Source of the DNA: Celoporthe dispersa
Lineage: Eukaryota; Ascomycota; Sordariomycetes; Diaporthales; Cryphonectriaceae
DNA: 64,000 nucleotides
Direction: 5' to 3'
NCBI GenBank assembly: GCA_016584495.1
Contig: WAID01000003.1
Span: 1,302,001-1,366,000, forward strand
Made by a program: the position numbers and the translations under genes. Positions 12,577-24,481 of this stretch are shown in pieces (position 1 is the first letter of the stretch; each line of letters begins with the position of its first letter). The notes under the pieces were generated by a model. It worked only from the letters and a program-made list of their open reading frames with translations. It had not been told where the DNA came from and did no database searches.

Positions 12577-15500
12577 TCACATACCACCAAATGCTCCAAA
12601 CCCGACCACCGACCTGGGACCGGGCCGCTCCCTCAGCTTCCGCACCTCATCGTCCCCAATGTCTCCAGACCCGAGGCTCTCCATGCTCGGCCGGCTCCCG
12701 CCGGCCTGCAGCTCCCTCATGAGCGGCTCAATCGTCTCCATGCCGGTTCCACCGGGCCGATAGGGACGGGCATCGTCCTCACCGCGGGCGGGTGGCCGCC
12801 TCGTCTCCTCTTCGGGCCCGCCGAGGCTGGCATCGGTGTCGTCGTATGTCTCCAGGCTGCTTATGCTCAGCGTGGAGAGTCTTCTGCGAATGCCCGTCTC
12901 CTCCCTCGTCGCGCACGGCGGGCGGGTTCCTACGAACATCTGGCGAGGGGGGAAGGTCCAGGTGCCGAGTTCCTGTTCCGCGTCGCAGCTCTCCCATCCG
13001 GCTCGATATCATCGGTGCAGATCGGCATCTTTGCGAGGTTGAAATCCGACGTAACAGCCATCGATTTAGGCCGGGATTTGCCCAACATTGCGGCCGAGGC
13101 GGAGGGTTCCTGCTGCTGCCTGTTGTGTATGGTCGGGTCTAGCAGGGTTGCCCTCCGGGACCACCGGCAGTGACGCGGGTCGAGGTCCTCCAGGCCATGG
13201 GGTTGGAACGATTGACCCACGTCGCTGGTGAAGCTCGGGTTGTCGGCTCCGTCGTCCAGGTAGAGACGCCTGGGGCGCGTAGGTGTGCCTCTGTCTTGGG
13301 CAGGGGATTGCCGGTGCAAGACAACGATCTCATCCTCGTCGAGACCGGAGTCGCCATGGCTATAGATGACATCTCTGTGCAGGTCCTCCTCGACAGGCCT
13401 CATCCCGAAACGGCTCTGCACCCCATCGCGGTGGTACTTCAATGGCGGCGACTGCCTAGCATCAAGATCAACCTCCTCCCCCTTGGCCTTTCGCCCGACC
13501 CTCCCAGCATTCATCTTACCCAGCATCCGCTGCAGGTCACCCAACAGCGGCAGCACAGATGAGAGTAGACGGTCTTCATTGCGCTCAAGCCTGTCGATCC
13601 GCCTCTCCATATCCCATGTCTGCTTCTCGCGTAGCGCCTCGTACCTCTGGAAGATCTGGCTGCGGGTCATCTTGAGTACTGACGGCTCTTCTGTCCCAGA
13701 GGCGACAGCGCCGCCACTGCTACCCAGGCCCACACCCAGGCCCTGGCCGAGCTGGGTCTTCGCGGTACGCCCGAAGAAGCTCTTCTTGGAGGCAAGCATG
13801 CCTTTGCCTGCTGTCTTGGGCCGCGGCGGGCTGGCTTCCCGTGTGGCGACAGGTGAGTGGTGGCCGCTGCCTGACGCACGAGAGGCCTTTCTTCTGAAAT
13901 GGTACGAGGTGGTGCGCTTCAGCGGGGCTATGGGTCGGCGGAGGACGGGGGAGCTGTCGGCGTCGGCGAACGAGAGCTGGGATGTGGGCGATGCCGGCGG
14001 GGAGTCTGGGGGCGTGACGCTGCCGTATGGAAGAACCGGCGAGGGCCTAATGACGGTGGCGAGGGTGGCGAGGGAGAGGGCGGAAGAGGCGATCGATTCT
14101 TTGCTCGGGCGGCCTAGGAGCTCCTGGCACGACGGTGCGACATCTGCAACAGTCACGACCTTGGTCAAGCTGAGGGCTTGAGATACAGTCTTTGGCACGA
14201 CAGGCGCAGGGACAGCTGGCTCGAGGTCCGCCCTGCTCGCCTTGGGTGTCACCGAATCTTGACTCCCGTCCGACGAGCTGCTGAGCCTACGCTTCCAGAG
14301 CAGGTCGGATGGTTGCGCACCCGGCTTCTCGAGCACCATCCTCAACTCGGCGACTCTCTGCTTCCGTGACAGCAGTGTTGACTTCCTCTTCGTCCACCGC
14401 TCCTGGGCACTGAGCGCTGGACTTGGCGGTCTGCCTTCGCGCACCTCCTCCAACCTGCGTCTAGAGGGACTGCCATCCCTCGGGCTCCGGCTGTGTTGTT
14501 GGGTTGTCTGCTCCTCTTGTTGTGTATCCTCAAGGTCCTGCTCTTGCGCCTTGCTCCCCACAAGCTCAGGCCTAGCCACTGTATCTGGCTCGTTCGGGGC
14601 TTCGTCAGCCTGAATCGTCGCCTTGCCTTTGTCTTTCGGGTCTGTGGTGGTCTCCGAGCTGCGTGTGAGTATTGGGTGACCATCGTCCTGCCTAATAGGT
14701 CGGTGGGACAACACGTCCGGCTCAGCTACAGTCGTGAGTCCAACCTGTTGTGCCCCGTCAGCCTCATGTGCTCGCCCCTTTAGAGCCACCGGAGCGGATT
14801 CAGAGTTGAGATGCGTGGTGCTCGTATGAATGTCCTCCTCCTCCCTCTCCTCCTTGTCCTTCTCGTTCGCCTGCGCCGTCACACCCCAACTGATCCTCTC
14901 GCCCCTGACTGCCTGGTGCTCGGCCCCGCTCCTCCTCTTGCTATCCGGACTCCTCTGCCTCCTCGGGCTCGAGCCCTTGACAATATCCACCCCGACGAAG
15001 CGCCTGGGAGTTCGCCGCGCGCCTACGGCTGCTGGGGGCGGGACCTCGCTGCTCTCCATGGTACCAATGCTGTCCAGGCGCGACTGCTCCGAAAAGATGC
15101 TCTCGCGCACTGTGTGGTCCCTCGACGAGTCGCAGCTGTGATACTGCATGGACTCGCTCAGCGTCCAGGGCCGCCTGTTTGGGACCCCCGACTCCGACGG
15201 CTGCAGGCTGGAGTTGCGCTTGTGGTGGTAGGTCCGCTGCTGCGGCGGCAGCGCCGATGTGAAGCTGCGGAAGCTGTACGCAGAGGTTGGCCTAGGGCCA
15301 CGGGAGGCCGGCGGGTTCGAGGACGCCCTCGGGCCCTTCACTAGGGCCTCTAGTGTCTCTCTGTATGCGGCTGAGCGCATCTCTTCGCTCGTGCGCGGCG
15401 TCTCGTGCCGGCTCGACTCGGCGCTCGTGCGTGGCGGCAGGGCCGGGGATACGAGGTCAGGCGAGGTGTGGACCGAGCGGACTCTCTCATACACGGGACC

Positions 15501-16698
15501 AAAGGTGTTGCGCGAAGCGAGCCGGACTCTGCGAGCGGCCAGGGCTTCCTCACGTGCGAATCCGTGCCCGTGGCTGCTTTCCTTGCCCCGTGAGGTGGAT
15601 GAGAGCGACTCGCGCTCCTCGGCGAGGGGTCCAAGGTGAGTGCCCCTGCCTGTCTCTGTCGCAAAAGCTGTCCTGGGGCGGAGCTTGACCTCGTCGTAAA
15701 TCTCGGGCGACAGCTCTGGCGAGGAGAGCGATCGGGACCGTCTCCTCGGCAGACCGAATCGATATCGTGGTTCTGGGCCGAGGTGGGCGTGCTCGATGGG
15801 TATCGATATCGCAATGTGCCTGAAGCCATCCACTGTAGTCCCCGCCACAGCAGTATCGGGCAGCTTGATCCGTGGTGGACGTCTCCTTCTCGCCGAGGGT
15901 GCCCGCGCCAAAACAGGGCTGACAGCCCCTCCTCGCTTCTTGACCGCCTTTCTCCTGGAACCCCTCCTCGTCAACAGACCGAGCGCCCTCCTCAGCATGC
16001 CTTTTCTTTTTCTTCTTGTTGTTGCTATGCCTCCGCCGGAGCGAGGACGCTGGCGACGTCGACGTGCTCGGGTCGGGGAGGCTCATGTAATTCGACGGGG
16101 GAGGCGTCACGTCCCTCAGGAACGTGGCCAGCTCGCCCAGCGCCTCGTGCTGGCCCTGCAGCGCCAGCTGCCCATCCTGTCGAGGCGATCGCCGCACCGA
16201 CCGCCGCCGGAGAGCCGCGTCCAGTCCCGCGAGCTGCAGCTCCAGGTCGAGGTCGAGGTTCTGCTGCGGCTCCAACCTGCCGTCCGAGTGCCGTGCTGCT
16301 GCCTTCGCCATGATCCCCGACGACGAGCCCGTGCCGTGCGTGCTGCTGCGCTTGTTGCTTCCTCTAGAACCTCCACCACTGGCGCCCCTCAGATACAGCG
16401 AGCTCACAGGCGTGTCGTGGTACCCTTCCTTCTCCATCAGCGACAAGTCCATGAGGTGCATGCTGCCGCGTTTGCTGCCGTTCCCAACAGAAGTCCCACC
16501 GCCGATGCTCCCCAGATGCAATGGATTCGCAGCCGTGTCGTACTCTTCCTTCTCTGTCAGCGACGTGGCAACTGAGTTGATTGCATGTCGCCTGGCGCCG
16601 TCGTCCCTGGCGTGTTTGGGTCCCTCCGCGCGGGCGCAGCTGCCGTCTGTGTCGACCTCGCTTATGTACACCATGATGTCGTCTCGCCCCGTTCTCAT
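12577..16698 (-). CDS. very large, mostly disordered protein of unknown function, two frame breaks
   Basis: About 1,370 codons are open on the minus strand in three successive frame segments. The start could be 16698 or the internal Met at 16674 (MVYISEVDTDG), the latter more natural. The first segment (16698 to about 16.0 kb) contains TSLTEKEEYDTAANPLHL and a Leu-rich LDLELQLAGLDAALRRRS helix. The second (about 16.0 to 13.0 kb) has PPRIKLPDTAVAG, RYRFGLPRRRSRSLSSPELS and long Ser/Pro/Arg/Glu-rich low-complexity stretches. Near 13.55-13.7 kb there is a clear helical or coiled-coil stretch (QIFQRYEALREKQTWDMERR). The last segment (about 13.0 to 12.577 kb) ends in an acidic/Gly tail. The change at about 15.99-16.02 kb needs one base less; the change at 12993-12995 (a CCC run on the plus strand) needs one base more. 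Short introns there are possible but no good splice sites are visible. I do not recognise the family. Phosphorylation-rich scaffold proteins look like this, but that is inference. Confidence 0.7.
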
Positions 16699-17300
16699 AT
16701 GAGGTCAGAAGGAGCTATGACAGCCACCACCACAGCGGACATAGCTCTCCCTCCCCAGGTCTCTCCGATCGTGGGCGTGCGGGAGACAGAGAGAGAGAGA
16801 GAGAGAGATTGAGTTGAAACGACAAGTGGAAGGGAAGGAGGTGAACGGGGTTCGGATTCAGCACGTCGACAAGTGCAGTGCTGGGGGGCGAAGAGGAGGG
16901 GGGGAGAGAAGGCGTCCGGGTGAAACCCTGCTTGTAGTTTGTCGAGGGGCACAACGTTGACGGTTGTGTGAGGGTTCCCTCACACCGATGAGATGTCGCT
17001 GTGCTGTGACCTTCTGTGTAGTCGCCACCCTTTTTCTTGATGCTGGGATGCTGACTCGCTAGTGAGGCGAACTCTGGATCGACCGTGGTGAGGCGCTCGT
17101 GATAATCGCAACGCTTCAAGTCGACAGGTCGAGATCGATTAAGATTTTTTGGAGGCCCTGTTTTTTCTCCTTCTTTTTCCCCTCTCCTTGGGAAGGGGGG
17201 GTGTGAAGGACTTTCAACCGAGCCAAGGAGAAGAACCCAAGAAGAAGAAAGGAAACATTGTCTGTGCGCCGGCCACGGGTGACAAAGATTTATCACTTTG
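16699..17300. other. promoter region of the large disordered-protein gene
   Basis: This is the 5' flank of the minus-strand gene. It has a (GA)n microsatellite at about 16788-16810 and purine/pyrimidine-biased tracts at 17150-17260, which are common in fungal promoters. No coding sequence was supported. Confidence 0.4.
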
Positions 17301-19620
17301 ATAAACAGATCACGTTTGCAGTGGCGGCGGCTGGACGGCGAAAGCCACGCGGGCCATGGCCTCGGTCAATCCGTCCAGAATAGGAATATTTTTTAATGAT
17401 GAGCAAGGGTCAAACTTGAAGGACCTACCTGCTTTCTCTTTTCTAGTACTCAACTACGGTAGGATCCACACAGCATGTATGTGTAGGTGGGACAAAAGGG
17501 TCCTGACCTGTCGACGTGAAGAGGCAGGGAATGTCCTCCTTATGAAGAGGGGGGGACGAGGCCTGGTGATCAGCAAGGACAGATCCTCTCTCTATACATA
17601 GTAGATACCCGAGCCCGCCGAGATCCACACCCTTCTCGAGAGTCAGGTGATAAGTAGGAAATCGGGCCTGGATGCCAACAGTAAGTAGTAGGGGTAGTGG
17701 CCATGGCGAAACCATAGGTGCGGCCGCAGAGGTGCCTGCTGCGGTGCCGTAGCAGCTGTGTAGATTAAAATGAGGAGGGGTGGCAAGGAGGGGACATGGG
17801 CATCCATGACTTGAAGACCACCACTCCTCTCGTTGATCTCCACACCCAGGCGGGGTCCAAGTGTCAGTAGTGTAGCATCTCCAGCCCACTCCCTGGGGGC
17901 GCTGCTCGCCTCGTTTTCTCAGATGGAATCCCTCCTGACACTAGAAACATTGAAACAAGACGGGGGCCAGGTCCGCCCTACACATGTCTCAGGGGCTCTT
18001 CCCGCTAGAGAGGAGGGGCCAGCCGGCCGGGGCCTTGAGAGAAAGAGACATCTTTGCGCGCACTTGACAAATGGGAGCAAAAAAAAAATTAAAAAATTGA
18101 GGGCTTTGTCCCGTCAGGACGGAAAAGGACAACGTCAATCCCTGTAGATATATGAGGCGGCGGTGACTGACCTAGGCAGTTAAAGGGAATCAAGGCCGAA
18201 GTGCTGGTTGGCGACGAGATCCAGGTCGGCGGGAGAGAATTTCAAGCAGGCCGATAATACTACTGGTTATCTTCGTGTTGTTTTCAATGTCGTAAAGCAC
18301 CAGGTATATTCAAGTTTCTATGATGTGGGTGAGTCCGGTGTCTTTGGCCGCATCGGGCTGGGCGGGACCATCTTGGAGGTCATGATTGGCAGAACCGCTC
18401 AATCTTCCCTCTTGTCAGCTGGCGCTGGCTTTCCTCAGGGCCAGACCGCGTTCACTTGGTCAGAGCCCGATTTTTTGTACTATGCAGTCTGCCTTAGGAT
18501 TTTTCATCTACTGTCGAGTCAGAACGGTAAGCGGCACACAAGTGTTCAAGCCAGGGGAGGCAACCCGCATTCTTCTTATGCAAGGGAGAGAGATCTATGT
18601 TATTATCCCGCTGTCTGGTCTCACCATTTTAGCCCCAGTGGTTGGAATGTAATCAAATTTCAGTCTCCCTATTTTCAAAAACATATAAAAGCTCTGGGTC
18701 CTGCCCTTCCTCTGCCCCCCTCCCCTCCCCCCCAATCCGGGCCCCCGCCCCCGAGGGCTCCTCTTCGACACCCGCGATCGATAAGGTCTTGGAATAAACA
18801 TTGTTTGAGACAACGCCAGATCCGCGGTGGTTCGGTGTTTGGTCGTCTTTTCAGGGATAGAAATTAGGCTTCAGAATTATCCTTATATTCATCAGCTAGT
18901 TTGTCGTCATAATCTCCGGCTTACAGCTCACCCTCTCCGGGCCGGCTGTGGCAGCAGTGCACAATCTAGAGCATTCAGGTTGCTGATGCAAAGATCGTAA
19001 CATAGGAAGCTAAATATTCATATATGTAGACATCTCTCTAGGATAACGAACTTCCACAATGCTGAAAGGTGCTACCTATATGATTGTGGGAGAATGACGA
19101 TCGCCGGGTTTCTAAACCTGGCTTGAGCCTACTGCCAGTCTCCGAAGGCCTGACGACTTGCATTTGTCGTAGAGCTCATGCATTACCATGAATAGATTTT
19201 CTAATCTACTCAAACATAATCCACGTATTCTTGTCGTCGTGTGCTACTCCTTTCTGCTTCCAATTCTTCGCATGCTAAACCGGACCGCCATCATCTTTAC
19301 ACATCTCAATACTGAAATAGCAATATAAATCTCTCAAGCGGGCCTATACCTTCCAATATATCTTCATCTCTATCGTAATCTTCTTGTTTGTCAGGAAACG
19401 GTTCACTCTAGTGGCCACCAGCTGTGAGTCTTTGCTCTGGTCCTGATGCCTAAGTCTTATATGACCATCCTAGTACCACGTCACTGGGTGAGGAACCCTG
19501 GTGTGCGAAATGCAGTATTCTGTGAATGTTGAACCGTGCACTGAGGGAGTCGAGAGCGTCAATGACCTAGGGAAGGTCTAAGGGCAGTGTGTCGATACAC
19601 CATTAGGAAGCGGTTGAGTG
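17301..19620. other. gene-poor stretch, nothing supported
   Basis: Open frames up to 219 codons (18208-18867, plus) exist but have non-coding-like composition and no domain or splice support. A TATAAAA-like box at about 18682-18689 followed by C-rich tracts resembles a core promoter, but I find no downstream gene it would serve. Confidence 0.4.
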
Positions 19621-19639
19621 TGTACGGCTGAAAAATGAT

Positions 19640-20180
19640 TGCCGACACTATGCAGCTCTGGCATCCTGCATCCACGACAATGGTCTCATGGCGACCCGAG
19701 AGGCACCAGCTTGTGTTCTCGGCGTGCAGCACGGTGAGAAGCCAGCAAAGGTCAGCGCGTTGCCTTTGGGACTGTGCATCCGGTATTAGAAATAGTAGGC
19801 ATCATCGGCCACCGACGGTCGGGCGATTCCGTAGATTTCCATGTATATCTATTCCATAGAGGCCGTTGGCCAGAGATTAACTGCGACTTACATTGTGCTT
19901 GGGCAGATGTCAAGACTGGCTATCAGATCAAGCTTGAGCTCCCGACGACGTGATTCAGCCACCCTCCGGACGGTCTCAAAGGGGAGGGCCTGGAGTTGGA
20001 TGTGTTCTCGGCCTCTCAATCCAGAGCTGCGGGCGTGCAGGTCCCCCGCCAGCACATTGGTCCCGTTCACATCCAGCTTCATCACCTTCAGGGCTCCGGA
20101 ACGCTCGTGGTTTCCGGATGCAAGAACGAGGCACAGGGCACACAGAGAATGATATGTCTTGTTGAATACAGAGCTGGGCT
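19640..20180 (-). pseudogene. possible minus-strand coding remnant
   Basis: On the minus strand, from about 20160 down to 19892, one frame reads CLVLASGNHERSGALKVMKL, then DVNGTNVLAGDLHARSSGL and TVRRVAESRRRELKLDLIAS. It is followed directly by a GTAAGT donor at about 19890. Downstream on the same strand (about 19770-19640) a frame reads LLTVLHAENTSWCLSGRHET, IVVDAGCQSC. The composition is protein-like and the donor is in the right place, but I can define neither a start nor the full exon chain, and no family is recognised. It may be a small gene or a decayed one. Confidence 0.3.
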
Positions 20181-20986
20181 GCTTGAAGAATCATCTCTCT
20201 AACTGCATGTATTGCTAATGTCTGTCTGCCAAATGTTTGTACCTATGGAATTGCGATCCTTGGGTGCGAGGACCTCGGTCTGCCCACTCGATGGCCGTGA
20301 TGACTGTTATTCTAGAACAGGCTTTACATCATGACAAGACCTGTGCTAGCTCTCCTACATTCAGCCACTCACACCTGTTCTTTGTCATAGATCAATGAAT
20401 AATCATGGTTTGTTGGATCCTTGATGTGCATTCTTGTCTCAGCCTGACCTCTACCACTTGGATGGATGGGCGGCCTCATCAGAGAAGCAAGCGCCATATG
20501 GCAGCCTCAATCTCAACACTGAACAGCACCTGGGGGAGCTATCAAGGGAGCTGAGCCAGGTGACACTGTATAAAATCAGTGCGGCTGGTCTGTGTGTTGA
20601 GAAGAGAAGAGTACTCGTGTGCACAAATGAGAGAGAGTCGGTCACTGGTGTAGTAGCAACCTCGCTGCTGGCTTACAGGAGATGGGAACCCATCAGGCCC
20701 ATATTTAGCGCCCAAGTCTCACTAAGACAAGGCTGAGAGTGCGGGGTGCTGACAGCTTACAGAGCTACCCTCGAGTGATGTCAAGGAGGGGCACAACAGC
20801 CTGGCACAAGGTGGTCTGTGTACTCTTTATTTACTTTGACGCGTTTATCCCCCCATTCCCCTCTGGCGACTTCTCTTTGCCCTCCACCCACATCAAAGTC
20901 TTTTTCCTTCCTGACGCCGACAACATCACCACATCACTCAACAAGCTTTGTACCAATATCAATAACCACCACTCTTGCCCAACATA

Positions 20987-21528
20987 ATGTCTTCATTGGG
21001 TCGTCTTCCCCTGATCGGCGGTCGTCTGCCCCTTGACCCTGAGCGTCTCGTCTCTGTTACTGTGGCTGTCAACCTGGCGCAGATGAACACCCCTTCCAGC
21101 ACTCGTCCTCGTGCAAAATCACCGACAAGATGGGCAACGCCCTTTCCTTCCTGTACGGGCTCGCTCATAGTGCCGTCGATCGGGTTTTCCCACATCCCCA
21201 AGGCCAGGCGCTGCCGCAGGTCACCATGAACTCTTAGAGAGAGCTTGGGGTCTTCGCAGTCGCCGTAGAGGGCTCACAGAATATGATGCTGCTGCACACT
21301 GTCGGTCACCCGTTCGGAGGCTCGATCGCGATCAACAGCTCCCATATACTCAGCCCAGTGGTTCGGGCTGCTGTGGCCCGCTCCATGGACAATCTCGCCA
21401 GGGGCCGCTCCCATGGCTTCCTGTCTTCTGCCCTCCGCCTTACGGTTCTGGGTGTCTCCACCGTCTGTCTTTACCACGCCGTACGCATCGTTGTCCAGGC
21501 AGTCCGCGCCTACTGGCAGGACGAGTAG
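20987..21528 (+). CDS. possible small membrane protein gene, frame break and in-frame TAG
   Basis: The ATG at 20987 follows a long CT-rich stretch and a CAACAT-type leader, typical of fungal promoters. The first frame encodes MSSLGRLPLIGGRLPLDPER. After about 21075 the better coding frame is shifted by one base (KITDKMGNALSFLYGLAHSA, then VDRVFPHPQGQ). In that same frame a TAG at 21235-21237 is followed directly by RELGVFAVAVEGSQNMML. It continues to a C-terminal hydrophobic helix (LRLTVLGVSTVCLYHAVRIV) and a TAG stop. One missing base and one stop thus separate three parts that look like one protein of about 180 aa with a C-terminal membrane segment. No family recognised. It could be a pseudogene, or a real gene with sequence errors. 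Confidence 0.45.
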
Positions 21529-22260
21529 CCCACCACGAGGGTATAGAGCCTGCCCGCCTGCCTACCTCCTCACTTACCAACCCAGCTCTCTGCTAACATG
21601 ACTTGCTGCTAGCAGATACGGGTTCCTTTCGTTTTTCAAGCACAAGTCCTGTCGTGTGGCTTTCCCGACGATTTCCCTCGCCCGACCTTGGCCCTAGAGA
21701 CAAACAACCCCCGATCGAAGACAGGAGACGGATGAAGACAAGGGGGCGATAAACAAGCCCAACGGGGTAGAGACATTGGGAGATAAAAAAGGAGGGGAGT
21801 TCATGGGTCGGCTGGTAGAGAATTGAGCATTCTGAAGCAGTTATATCACTTTACAGTGCCCTTCCACGGGTGTTTGAATAAATTCTGAGGTTCCACACGC
21901 CCATCAGACTTTTCCTTCGCGACCTTTACGCACCACGATTGTCGAGGCTCGATAGCCGTCCACGACCAAGCTTCTCAACACTAATACACAATGTAGAGAT
22001 TCGGCTTCCGAGAGATGGCAGAATACTCAGACGATCAAGCTATCGGGAAATGGAGGTCTCATCATATAGGCGTGCAGCAGTCCTTTGATGGCGTACTACA
22101 AGTGGCACGTGGGGCTCTCGGGAGATAACTCCTGGGGAAGAGTTCTGCCGTGTACTAGCGAACTTGAGCTTCAGGTCACAGGCATGAGCAAGCTCGTACC
22201 ATCTGTGCTCTTTACCACGCGTAGAGAGAGTAGACATTAGAGGGGAGGGAAGGGGAAGGG
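21529..22260. other. intergenic, no supported gene
   Basis: Only short open frames without support. The end of this stretch (22240-22262) is a GA/GGGAAGG-rich run just before the decayed coding region. Confidence 0.4.
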
Positions 22261-22261
22261 G

Positions 22262-23104
22262 TGCGGTGGTGCGAACGGAGTGTCAAGTCATCGCCAACAA
22301 CTCCGTTGACGAGTTCCATACAGGTGAGGCCGACGGCGGTCGCATTAAAGAGGCGCCACAGAACACCCTCCCGTACAGCGAGGACTTCTTCACCATGCCT
22401 AGCAATATGCTGCGTCGTCTTCGACCTGAGATTCCGGTACTCCCAACGATGGTGGCCGATGCTGTGTCACAGGTAGATCTGCTGTCCAACCCGCTCACCT
22501 TGTCACGCTTCATAGCTATTCAAGCACCTAAGTAGGCATCGCTGGGGGGCTGGTCGGCGTAGCGTCACGAGCTGTGGCGAAGGACATGGTGCACATGACC
22601 CAAAGTACGGTAGTACTTCGTACAGGAGTGGATTTGATCGCCGCAGCTGTACGACCTGCGGGTATCCGACTGCTTGAAGAAGGCAAACGATGGCAGATCG
22701 TCCGGCGGCCGAGACCGAGAACGCTACCTGCAGGTAGTTGGAGGCGTCGTGCCCGTGGTCCACACCAAGAGGTCACAGCGCATACATCTCAGATGAAAGT
22801 CACTACCAGTCTCCCCGGGTATCCTCGAGTGGTGCTTCATTCATGGATGGGACCTGGGCAGGGGCGGCGGTGCCGCTGTCCTCTAAGTACGTACTTGCAT
22901 ACCTAGGCATGGCTACCTGCATGTGCCGGCTCTCACCTCAGCAGCCTGCTGTTCTTCAACGAGAAGCTCACACTGTTCGTCTCTGCGTCTAGTTGAACTA
23001 CCGGTACGGTACTCTAGGCCATCCTACGACTGGGCATGGATTTCAGATCATGCTCGTTGCAGTCAAGAGCACGGGCAGAGTCTTCTGGCTAGGCTTTCCA
23101 TCCG
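22262..23104 (+). pseudogene. decayed or multiply broken coding region, family unknown
   Basis: Consecutive protein-like segments lie on the plus strand but in different frames. They are FFTMPSNMLRRLRPEIPVLP with LTLSRFIAIQAPK (to 22532); then, one base shifted, GIAGGLVGVASRAVAKDMVH with TGVDLIAAAVRPAGIRLLEE (to about 22710). After that come HSAYISDESHYQSPRVSSSG with WAGAAVPLSSK (about 22775-22886), SLLFFNEKLTLFVSAS (about 22942-22990) and LNYRYGTLGHPTTGHGFQIM with TGRVFWLGFPSA and a stop near 23106. A few introns could explain some shifts, but the 22532 junction looks like one missing base (AAGTAGG). No start codon fits well and no domain is recognised. I call it a remnant, though a real multi-exon gene is not excluded. 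Confidence 0.35.
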
Positions 23105-23106
23105 CT

Positions 23107-23985
23107 TAATCTTGACCCAAGATGAGCCAGTCCACACTCACCTGGAGGACGGCAAGGTCGCTTTAGAGGTGGACCTGGGGCGCATATGAAACGAGATCGT
23201 ATTTTCTGGCGCCCCAAGGTGACAGAAGGGATGGCTATGGCAGCCATCGACCTGCAGGCTCATCAGCGCCCGGTGGGGACTGAGAGCATCAGGTGTAGTG
23301 CTGTAATACAAGGCGCTAACGTGACGTGGGCTTGCAGCGCAGTCCTTCACATCTGTTGGTTCGCTTGAGAAGAAAAAGAAAGCACTCTGCTGACGAAGCG
23401 CGGAAGATGCCTACACTGACGTAGGAAATTTTTTAGATGAGACTCCTGGGAGCGCCCGTTGTCGCGGTGAGGCAGCATCGAGACATCTCTGACCAAAGAG
23501 CCCATTCCAGATACGATAATTCATATGGATAGATTCTGTTCAAGAGAATACGACTTATTGTTGATACTGCAGGCGTAGAGAAGACAAATGATGTTGTAGG
23601 TACTTAGCCAGTGTAGCCGAGCGGGCATTGAACCGTCACCACGGTCTATGCTTATGTACTGCGTGTAATTTACAAGCCACAAATGACCCCTGATGGCCTA
23701 ACAACTCCTGCATGTAGAAACAAACGAGATTACCCTGGTAGCGAGTAACTAGATGCAGGGTTTCTTTTTCTCGTCATGAATATATTGATCCTCCAGTTTT
23801 TGGGGCTATTTCTTTTTCTTCTTTTTCTCTCCACTGCTCCTACGAGTCCGACCTTTTCCCCAACAAGATTCGTGCTTCCATCAATGCCCGAGAGCCTTCA
23901 GGTCTGCGTTCACGTTCACTTTCCGGTTCAAATCTAATCTCGACCTAAAACCCCAGTCTCGAAGTAGAATCCTCATCTCATTAGG
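23107..23985. other. intergenic; promoter of the 24-kb small gene
   Basis: From about 23760 there is a T/CT-rich stretch and a leader leading to the ATG at 23986. The rest shows no coding sequence. A tRNA-like box at about 23612 was examined and rejected. Confidence 0.4.
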
Positions 23986-24481
23986 ATGTCTACGCCCTCT
24001 GCTGACAGCGTTGAGCCTCAAGGTATGTCTCCTTCCATTGACTTCCAATTCAGCTCCTGCGCATCTCTCGCATGTTTACATTCCGTATTCTCCTCGGCCT
24101 GCATCCATATATGCCCTATTTATTTTCTCTTTCTATTTTATGTACCTGATCCGTGCCTTGAGTTTCAAATTCTACCTGAGCCTATGTCCGATTCCTTTCT
24201 TGCGAACTTGTAGAGACTGACCATTGGCTCACTTATGTCATGTAGCTCCTAAGCAGAGTCTCCCTGTCAGAAAGCCCATTACTCCTATCCGCTTCGGTCT
24301 CTCCGCCGAGTCGATTGAGAAAGGCGCCGCCAATGACGACGTCGTTGAGAAGCGCCGCATCTGGAACCTGGCTGTCGACTTCGGCATCCCGATGGAGCCA
24401 AGCCAGCAGCTATTCGTGATCCTCATCCTCGCCATCGTCGCCGCTGCTCTCTGCAGGATTTCTTCTCAATACTGGAAGTGA
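23986..24481 (+). CDS. small protein with C-terminal membrane helix, 90 aa
   Basis: Exons are 23986-24022 and 24246-24481. The 223-nt intron (GTATGT...TAG, phase 1) restores an open frame to a TGA. The product starts MSTPSADSVEPQAPKQSLP, has a charged middle (ESIEKGAANDDVVEKRRIWN) and ends in one strong hydrophobic segment (LFVILILAIVAAALCRI) followed by SSQYWK. With no signal peptide and the only helix at the C-terminus, it looks like a tail-anchored protein inserted into ER, mitochondrial or peroxisomal membrane. No named family comes to mind. Similar overall shape is seen in the broken small genes at 20.99 and 61.9 kb. Confidence 0.65.

Noticed and set aside
18682..18689. TATA-like box followed by C-rich tracts
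   Set aside because: No downstream coding sequence that it could drive.
18208..18867. 219-codon open frame on the plus strand
   Set aside because: Amino-acid composition and codon pattern look non-coding, and there are no splice partners or motifs.
23605..23690. tRNA-like A-box (TAGCCGAGCGGG)
   Set aside because: No matching B-box (GGTTCGANTC) or cloverleaf arms at the right distance.
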